Below, piece after piece: positions 58,926-64,000 of a stretch of 64,000 bases of DNA. The stretch's first letter is position 1; each line of letters opens with the position of its first letter. The DNA comes from Microvirga sp. Mcv34 (GTDB lineage Bacteria > Pseudomonadota > Alphaproteobacteria > Rhizobiales > Beijerinckiaceae), in contig NZ_JALJRK010000010.1 in assembly GCF_024519725.1 (NCBI RefSeq), forward strand, positions 29,742 through 93,741, in the 5' to 3' direction. Made by a program: the position numbers and the translations under genes. A model generated the notes under the pieces. That model was not told the DNA's origin. It ran no database searches and saw only the letters and a program-made list of their open reading frames with translations.

Positions 58926-58986
58926 CAGATGGGGATCGAGGCCCAGGCCGAGGAGATGCCCGGAGGAACGACACGACGTCGCTCCC

Positions 58987-59490
58987 TCACGAGTTGCGCC
59001 TGCGCCAATCCTGCGGGCGCTCGAAATCGCCCTCCCAGAGTCCGGTCGAGCGCTTGCGGGCGCGGGTTTCCTCGGCATCGTAGTCTCGTCCGTAGGAAAC
59101 GGCCCAGCCGTCCTCCACCATGCGGGCGCCGATGTCCCGGCCGTTCACCGTGCAGCGGGCGAGAACGCGCTGGTAGCGGTCGCGGCCGGTGGCGCGGCAG
59201 CGCACCGTCTCGCCGGACACGAGATCGATCAGCACCCGGCGGGAGGTCTCGCCGCAGGCATAGGAACGACCTGCGCGGGAGCAATGCTGCCTGATCTCGG
59301 GCGCGTCGATCCCCTTGAGGCGGATGCGCGTCTCGCCGATGCGGATCGTATCCCCGTCGGTCACCTGGGCCCGGCCATCGAGGGAGCGCCCGTTCGGCTT
59401 CAGCGCGAGCCCGGCCCCGCCGGCGAGCGCCAGCGCGACGATCAGGGAGGTGATGCCGCTCGACCGGGAGCGGCGACGCCGGAACCTCAC
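58987..59490 (-). CDS. thermonuclease (SNase-like) family protein
   Basis: 167 residues. An N-terminal basic segment and one hydrophobic helix (ITSLIVALALAGGAGLAL) anchor or export it. The SNase fold has VTDGDTIRIGETRIRLKGID followed by APE, containing the catalytic Asp/Glu and Arg residues, and a late RDRYQRVLARC. It cleaves DNA or RNA in the periplasm or outside with calcium. ATG overlaps the cobT stop as ATGA, so it is translated from the cobT transcript. Confidence 0.92.
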   Translation of the reverse strand: MRFRRRRSRSSGITSLIVALALAGGAGLALKPNGRSLDGRAQVTDGDTIRIGETRIRLKGIDAPEIRQHCSRAGRSYACGETSRRVLIDLVSGETVRCRATGRDRYQRVLARCTVNGRDIGARMVEDGWAVSYGRDYDAEETRARKRSTGLWEGDFERPQDWRRRNS

Positions 59491-60512
59491 GACAGGCGCT
59501 CGGAAACTCCCGCCTGCCCGAAGGTGGCCATGTCCCGATGCACCGCCGCCGCGGCTTTCACGAGGCCAGCCGCCAGAGCTGCGCCGGAGCCTTCGCCGAG
59601 CCGCATCCCGAGGGCCAGGAGCGGCACCTTGCCGATGCGGGTCAGCACGTCCTGGTGCGCGCCCTCGGCGCTCAGATGGCCGGCGATGCAGTGATCGATG
59701 GTCGAGGGATGGATGGCGTGAAGGACCGCAGCCGCGGAGGTGGCCACATAGCCGTCGAGGATCACGGGAATGCGCTGGAGGCGCGCCGCGAGAATAGCGC
59801 CCGCCATGGCGGCGATCTCACGCCCGCCGAGGCGGCGCAGCAATTCGAGCGGATCCTTCAGGCTGTCGCCATGATGGGCGATGGCCGCTTCGACCGCCGC
59901 AACCTTGCGCTTGAGCCCCTCGTCGTCCACCCCCGTGCCGCGCCCGACCCAATGCTCGGCCGACCCGCCGTAAAGGGCCGTGTAGATGGCGGCCGCGATG
60001 GTGGTGTTGCCGATTCCCATCTCGCCGATGGCGAGCAGATCGGTCCCGCCGGCGATCGCCTCCATGCCGAAGGCCATGGTGGCGACGCAGGACTTCTCGT
60101 CCATCGCGTCAGCCTCGGTGATGTCGCCGGTCGGCATGTCGATGGCGAGGTCGAAAACCTTGAAGCCCAGGCCATAGGCGGCGCAGATCTGGTTGATGGC
60201 CGCCCCGCCGGCGGCGAAATTCTCCAGCATCTGGCGGTTCACCTCGGAGGGGAACGCCGAGACGCCCTTGGCGGTCACCCCGTGGCTTGCGGCGAAGACG
60301 CAGACGAGGGGGCGGTCGACGGTCGGAACGGGCTTCGCCTGCCAGGCCGCGAGCCATTCGGCGATCCGCTCCAGGCGCCCCAGGCTCCCGGTGGGCTTGG
60401 TGAGCTGGCGGTCACGCGCCTGCACGGCCTCGACGGCGGCCTCGTCAGGACCGGGCATGGTCGTGATCAGGCGGCGGATATCGTCGAAAGGTGAGGACAC
60501 GGCATCAGACAT
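59487..60512 (-). CDS. cobT: nicotinate-nucleotide-dimethylbenzimidazole phosphoribosyltransferase
   Basis: 341 residues. Motifs include PTGSLGRLERIAEWLAAWQ, the GEMGIGNTTIAAAIYTAL phosphate region, and a late GEGSGAALA. It activates dimethylbenzimidazole as alpha-ribazole phosphate for the lower ligand of cobalamin. Divergent from cobS, which uses the product, with a 78-base shared promoter region. No cobalamin riboswitch is visible there. Confidence 0.95.
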   Translation of the reverse strand: MSDAVSSPFDDIRRLITTMPGPDEAAVEAVQARDRQLTKPTGSLGRLERIAEWLAAWQAKPVPTVDRPLVCVFAASHGVTAKGVSAFPSEVNRQMLENFAAGGAAINQICAAYGLGFKVFDLAIDMPTGDITEADAMDEKSCVATMAFGMEAIAGGTDLLAIGEMGIGNTTIAAAIYTALYGGSAEHWVGRGTGVDDEGLKRKVAAVEAAIAHHGDSLKDPLELLRRLGGREIAAMAGAILAARLQRIPVILDGYVATSAAAVLHAIHPSTIDHCIAGHLSAEGAHQDVLTRIGKVPLLALGMRLGEGSGAALAAGLVKAAAAVHRDMATFGQAGVSERLS

Positions 60513-60590
60513 GGAGGGCTCCGGCCCCGGGGGGCATTGCAGAACACGAAGAGGCGTGACCTATAACGACCCATGCACGCGGGGTGAAGC

Positions 60591-61424
60591 ATGTCGGAGC
60601 AATTTGAGCAGGGTAAGGCCGCCATCGGCGGCTGGCGGGCGATTGTCACCGACTTGGCCCATTGCGTGCGCTTCTATTCCCGGCTGCCGGTGCCGACCCT
60701 TCCCTTCGAGCGGGACGCCCATGGGCTGCCGAACTTTACCCGCGTGGTGCGGGTGATCCCGCTCGGGGGGCTCGTCATCGGCGCCCTCCCGGCGGTCCTG
60801 CTCGGCCTGGCCCTTGTCCTCGATCTCGGCCCCTGGCTCGCCGCTATGCTGGCCGTGGCCGCCCTGGTGACGACGACCGGGGCCCTGCATGAGGACGGAC
60901 TCGCCGACGTCGCCGACAGCGTCGGCGGCTCGACCCGCGAGAAGCGCCTGGAGATCATGCGCGACAGCCGGATCGGCTCCTTCGGGGCCGCGGCGCTGTT
61001 TCTGGGCCTGGCACTCAGGGTCGGGGCGCTCGCCACTCTCGCTTCCAGGCTCGACGCAGCCGCCGTGATGGCGGTGGTCCTCGTCGTCGCGTGCCTGTCC
61101 CGCACGGCCGGGCTGATTCCCCTCGTGTTCCTGCCGCCGGCCCGCCGGGACGGCGTCGCCCGGGCTGTCGGGCAGCCGGCGCGGGAGACGTTCTGGCTGG
61201 CCGCAGGCATTGCCGGGGGAATCGCCGTCGTCCTCGGAGCCCTTTCGGGCCTGCCGCCGCTCGGCATCGCCCTGATGCTGATTCTCTCGGGCCTCGCGGG
61301 CCTTGCCCTCAGCGGCTTCGCGGCGCGGCATCTTGGAGGGCAGACGGGGGATGTGATCGGCGCCGCCCAGCAGGTAGCGGAGATCGCTGCGCTGATCGGC
61401 CTCTTGACCACCGTCCACCCGTAA
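60591..61424 (+). CDS. cobS: adenosylcobinamide-GDP ribazoletransferase (cobalamin synthase)
   Basis: 277 residues with six or seven membrane helices. The metal-binding motif LHEDGLADVADSVGGS is present, as is RDSRIGSFG. It joins adenosylcobinamide-GDP to alpha-ribazole at the inner membrane, the last step of cobalamin assembly. In some rhizobial naming it is cobV. Followed by the DUF1289 gene 15 bases downstream. Confidence 0.95.
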   Translation: MSEQFEQGKAAIGGWRAIVTDLAHCVRFYSRLPVPTLPFERDAHGLPNFTRVVRVIPLGGLVIGALPAVLLGLALVLDLGPWLAAMLAVAALVTTTGALHEDGLADVADSVGGSTREKRLEIMRDSRIGSFGAAALFLGLALRVGALATLASRLDAAAVMAVVLVVACLSRTAGLIPLVFLPPARRDGVARAVGQPARETFWLAAGIAGGIAVVLGALSGLPPLGIALMLILSGLAGLALSGFAARHLGGQTGDVIGAAQQVAEIAALIGLLTTVHP

Positions 61425-61439
61425 CGACATGAAGATAAG

Positions 61440-61655
61440 ATGACCCGCGTTTCCAGCCCCTGCATCCGTGTCTGCATGCTCGACCCCGAAACGGGGCTCT
61501 GCGAAGGCTGCGGCCGCACGCGGGAGGAGATCGCCGGCTGGTACCGCATGAGCGAGGAGGACCGCCAGCGGATCATGGCCGAACTCCCGGAGCGGATGCG
61601 TCAGGCCTTCGCCATCGAATCTCCGTTCGCGCCGAAAGCCGGCAAGGCGGGTTGA
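61440..61655 (+). CDS. DUF1289 domain-containing protein
   Basis: 71 residues. Four cysteines in SPCIRVCMLDPETGLC, EGCGRT suggest a metal or iron-sulfur site, followed by EEIAGWYRMSEEDRQRIMAEL. The family is widespread in Proteobacteria, of unknown role. The stop TGA shares its last base with the ATG of the next gene, so translation is coupled. Confidence 0.92.
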   Translation: MTRVSSPCIRVCMLDPETGLCEGCGRTREEIAGWYRMSEEDRQRIMAELPERMRQAFAIESPFAPKAGKAG

Positions 61656-62356
61656 TGCCGGGCATTCGCGGCGCGGGCCTCCTCCTTCTCCTGGCTGCCC
61701 TGCTCGTGGGGTTGTTCGTCAACGATTCCATCGGCGAGTTTTCGGCCCTGGAGGCTTCGGGGCTTCTGGCCATCGGCGGCGTGTGCCTGCTCATGGCGGC
61801 TTCGATCGTCGAAGGCTTCTCCCGCCACTGGACCTATGGCGTCCAGTCCATCGCGGTCAGTGGCGGCATCCTGGTCGCCCTGATCGTCACCTATGCGTCC
61901 CGGGGAGAATTGCAGGCCGTGATCGACCGCGCCATCGGCGACATCGCGGTCGGACGGACCGTCGTCACGCCGGAAGGCGAAGTGGTAGCCGCGCGGCGCA
62001 CCGACGGGAGCTTCATGGTGCAGGGCGAGGTGAACGGCCACGAGACCCGCTTCGTCTTCGACACGGGCGCCAGCACCGTCGTCCTGCGCGCGGAGCACGC
62101 CGCCGCCCTCGGCTTCAAACCCGACAACTTGAACTATTCCATTCCCGTCGCGACCGCCAACGGGGGCGCCCTCGCCGCTCCGGTCATCATCGACCGCCTG
62201 ACCATCGGGGCGATCACCGAACGCAAGGTCCGCGCGCTCATCGCCCGCGAAGGCGTGCTCCACGCCAACCTCCTCGGCATGACGTTTCTGGAGCGGCTGG
62301 GCTCCTACGAGGTGCGGGGGAACAGATTGATCCTGAGAGCCCGGACAGGCTCGTGA
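61655..62356 (+). CDS. retropepsin-like membrane aspartic protease (TIGR02281)
   Basis: 233 residues. Three N-terminal hydrophobic helices (LLLLLAALLVGLFVNDSI, LLAIGGVCLLMAASIV, SIAVSGGILVALIVTYA) precede a clan AA protease domain with the single catalytic motif VFDTGASTVVL and ANGGALAAPVIIDRL. A single copy means it works as a homodimer; the domain faces the periplasm. Start overlaps the DUF1289 stop by one base. Confidence 0.92.
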   Translation: MPGIRGAGLLLLLAALLVGLFVNDSIGEFSALEASGLLAIGGVCLLMAASIVEGFSRHWTYGVQSIAVSGGILVALIVTYASRGELQAVIDRAIGDIAVGRTVVTPEGEVVAARRTDGSFMVQGEVNGHETRFVFDTGASTVVLRAEHAAALGFKPDNLNYSIPVATANGGALAAPVIIDRLTIGAITERKVRALIAREGVLHANLLGMTFLERLGSYEVRGNRLILRARTGS

Positions 62357-62390
62357 CGCCACGCCGGGGCGAATGAGAATCCGTCTTCGT

Positions 62391-63173
62391 TCAGGGGTAG
62401 GAATGGTTGAAGAGAATCGCGCGCGGCTCCGCACGCATCGCTTCAAGGCTGCACTTCTCCGGTCCGAGCCTTCCGGCCAAGCGGGGAAAACGGGCCGCGA
62501 TGTCCTCAAGCGTGATGTTCTGCGCAATGCGGGGATGAGCGACGCATAGCGCACCATCGCCCCCCCAGGCGCCCTCGAACTGCATGCCGTCCGCTTTCTC
62601 GGACGTCTGAATACCGAACCGGTCGAAGATATCGACGGAAGTGCCGTTCCGCGTCGTCGGCCGGTTATCTCCGCCGTAATCGGCGCGCAGCATGTGAACG
62701 CAAGCCCGATGGAGCTCCTGCAGCGGCAGCCCATCGCGTTTTTCCCATGGCCGGTAGCCCATGCGAACGCATTTGCCCTCCGCACCGCTGGTGCAAGTAA
62801 AGCTGAACCCACCGGCGCCGTCAGGCATCGCAAAGCCGGCGCTACGCCCTTGAGGGTCGGATGAGCAGAAAGGCCCCTTCTCCTCTCCGTTCGGAGAATG
62901 GATCGACAGCCTGTAAAGCAGAAGCGGGCCTCCCGTGGCAGTCTTATCCTCTTCCGCACCGTCGATCCGGACCTGGATCGCTCCCTCCTGGCCGGTCAGA
63001 ACGAACCTTATTCCAATCAGGTTGTCGCCTCGCAGGACCCGACCATCCTCCAAGCTGAGCACGAGCTCGGGTCCCTCGGCCTGAAGCCTGCCACCTGCGC
63101 CGAGGGCCATTTGGGAGAAGACGGAGGCATGCAGGATGAAGAGCAGGATGGATGCGAGGGTCGGACTGCGCAT
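62391..63173 (-). CDS. ADYC-domain protein with Cys-to-Gly change in the signature
   Basis: 260 residues from MRSPTLASILLFILHASV at 63173, a signal peptide. The C-terminal half matches the ADYC domain: GKCVRMGYRPWEKRDGLPLQ, then HRACVHMLRADYGGDNRPTT and DIFDRFGIQ. The domain's namesake Cys is Gly here (ADYG). The N-terminal half is beta-rich (GPELVLSLEDGRVLRGDNLI). In Myxobacteria this domain often follows an NG-rich repeat region in one chain; here a small NGLST-repeat protein is the next gene upstream (63240-63476), 66 bases away. Function unknown, probably periplasmic or extracellular. Confidence 0.8.
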   Translation of the reverse strand: MRSPTLASILLFILHASVFSQMALGAGGRLQAEGPELVLSLEDGRVLRGDNLIGIRFVLTGQEGAIQVRIDGAEEDKTATGGPLLLYRLSIHSPNGEEKGPFCSSDPQGRSAGFAMPDGAGGFSFTCTSGAEGKCVRMGYRPWEKRDGLPLQELHRACVHMLRADYGGDNRPTTRNGTSVDIFDRFGIQTSEKADGMQFEGAWGGDGALCVAHPRIAQNITLEDIAARFPRLAGRLGPEKCSLEAMRAEPRAILFNHSYP

Positions 63174-63239
63174 AAAGTGGATCCTGATAAAAAAGTAGCC
63201 TCTCGAACGAGAGGCTACGAACTTCAAAGCAACGCTGGA

Positions 63240-63476
63240 TTACTGCCTGAGCTGAATAACAGAGCCATCCTGCAGAATAGCCGCATCAAGCCGCATCCCC
63301 GTAGAAGCGGCGCCTTTGGGATCCTGTCCATTGGTGCTCAGGCCGTTGGTGCTCAGGCCGTTGGTGCTCAGGCCGTTGGTGCTCAGGCCGTTCATTGTCT
63401 CAGCCGCACTTGCACCAGAGGCAACCGAAAGGGTGAAGGCTATGGCAATAACCGGAAGGCAAGACTGAATACGCAT
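63240..63476 (-). CDS. small secreted NGLST-repeat protein
   Basis: 78 residues. A signal peptide (MRIQSCLPVIAIAFTLSVAS, cleaved after GASAAE) leads to the tandem segment MNGLSTNGLST and two more NGLST units, ending NGQDPKG. A ~30-residue tail follows (GMRLDAAILQDGSVIQLRQ). The repeat unit fits the spacing of pentapeptide-repeat beta-helices (N-G-L-S-T). It probably forms an operon with the ADYC gene downstream. Such a pair, repeat segment and ADYC domain, occurs fused in Myxobacteria, so they may interact. Start supported by AGGGG/ATAAAT upstream. Confidence 0.75.
   Translation of the reverse strand: MRIQSCLPVIAIAFTLSVASGASAAETMNGLSTNGLSTNGLSTNGLSTNGQDPKGAASTGMRLDAAILQDGSVIQLRQ
63331..63390. 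repeat. four exact tandem copies of a 15-bp unit
   Basis: TTGGTGCTCAGGCCG is repeated four times without any change, encoding NGLST on the minus strand. Perfect identity at silent positions indicates recent expansion by slippage or unequal crossover, so copy number may vary between strains. Confidence 0.95.
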
Positions 63477-64000
63477 ATTTATCCCCTTATATCGTATTTT
63501 CTGTGAAATGACTCAGCGGCAACCCGCCCGATCACGCAGAGAAAGTACATGTAATAACGATTCATGCAATTAGCTAAGCGTAACTTTATGTATGCATGTT
63601 TGCATAGCTACTTTGCGTCATATTGCCGGTTGATTAGATGCTGAAGCCAACTCTATTACAGATTGAATTTGCTTCACTCTGCGTTGTTGAATATTCTCAA
63701 TAGGTAACCTTAGGTAGTCTCGCCCTGAGATTGACATCGAGCCGAGACGCAGCGCTCACCCATGCGATCTTGAAGCACTGGACTGGCGCTCCCCGGCTTC
63801 TCTTGAGGCCGGAAACCGATCCGCATCGCAGGATCCGGTCATCTGCTTGTGAAAAATTGGAGAACGTCGTTCTCAAGAGAACCCTAAGGGCAATTCGAGG
63901 ATCCAGCTCGGAACATCGTATACCGCCCGATCGCAGTGAGGGTTGAAGCAGGAATCAGAATGGTGACGAGGATCATCTAAGACGTGATGAAGGAGCAGGA
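63477..64000. other. terminal gap without a recognised gene
   Basis: About 520 bases. The part next to the NGLST gene is AT-rich (63480-63720) and should hold that operon's promoter, leftward. No match to the EcfG or LexA sites was found. A 71-residue frame at 63731-63946 has no ribosome-binding site or family match. I see nothing else. Confidence 0.4.

Noticed and set aside
60513..60590. Cobalamin riboswitch in the cobT-cobS gap
   Set aside because: The gap is only 78 bases and shows no B12-box-like sequence.
63331..63390. Short tandem repeat as a CRISPR array
   Set aside because: Units are contiguous 15-mers without spacers and encode NGLST in a signal-peptide protein.
63731..63946. 71-residue frame near the window end
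   Set aside because: No ribosome-binding site and unusual composition.

Overview
The window is a high-GC chromosomal segment of an alphaproteobacterium in the Hyphomicrobiales. The best guess is Methylobacteriaceae, close to Microvirga. This rests on an imuA-imuB-dnaE2 cassette under a GTTC-N7-GTTC LexA box, GGAAC-N16-CGTT promoters of the EcfG general-stress type, a pssA-psd pair, DUF2865, BA14K-like and DUF1289 proteins, and neighbouring yacG and maf. No species can be fixed from sequence alone.

Layout. 1-9.6 kb is an accessory surface and secretion region: a collagen-like protein cut by the window edge, a 607-residue RTX/cadherin-like protein, two tandem paralogous membrane-anchored small proteins, and a 1742-residue RTX protein. 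9.6-16.4 kb is the SOS mutasome cassette (imuA, imuB, dnaE2, all leftward). imuB is split by a 1267-bp IS3-family element with clear inverted repeats and a 3-bp target duplication. 16.5-17.2 kb holds a tyrosine-integrase remnant beside tRNA-Phe. 17.3-48.9 kb is mostly housekeeping: yacG, maf, phospholipid synthesis (pssA, psd), an Atm1-type ABC exporter, a LysM protein, a LOG-family protein, citramalate synthase, cysS, a LysE exporter with divergent ArgP-type regulator, creA, an ABC-2 exporter, gltX, nadE, class II DAHP synthase, glutathione reductase, a tripartite tricarboxylate transporter (tctCBA), rpiA and gph. 49-62.4 kb holds tRNA-Val, an L,D-transpeptidase, moaA, an amino-acid binding protein, a beta-hydroxyacid dehydrogenase, a caspase-like protein lacking its catalytic dyad, an enoyl-CoA hydratase, small stress-type proteins, a uracil-DNA glycosylase, a secreted nuclease, and divergent cobT/cobS. 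The last part holds an unusual pair: a small secreted protein with four exact NGLST repeats, followed by an ADYC-domain protein.

How the genes fit together. The SOS cassette is probably crippled by the insertion, although its LexA box and dnaE2 are intact. A second LexA box sits against a strong-looking promoter at 35983-36026 that fires into about 280 bp with no convincing gene. This is the least explained signal in the window. Two EcfG-type promoters precede very small genes, a 27-residue membrane protein and a CsbD-like protein, tying them to the general stress response. Many intergenic spaces carry dispersed palindromes of two families. Short low-GC blocks inside cysS and the caspase-like gene suggest allele replacement by recombination.
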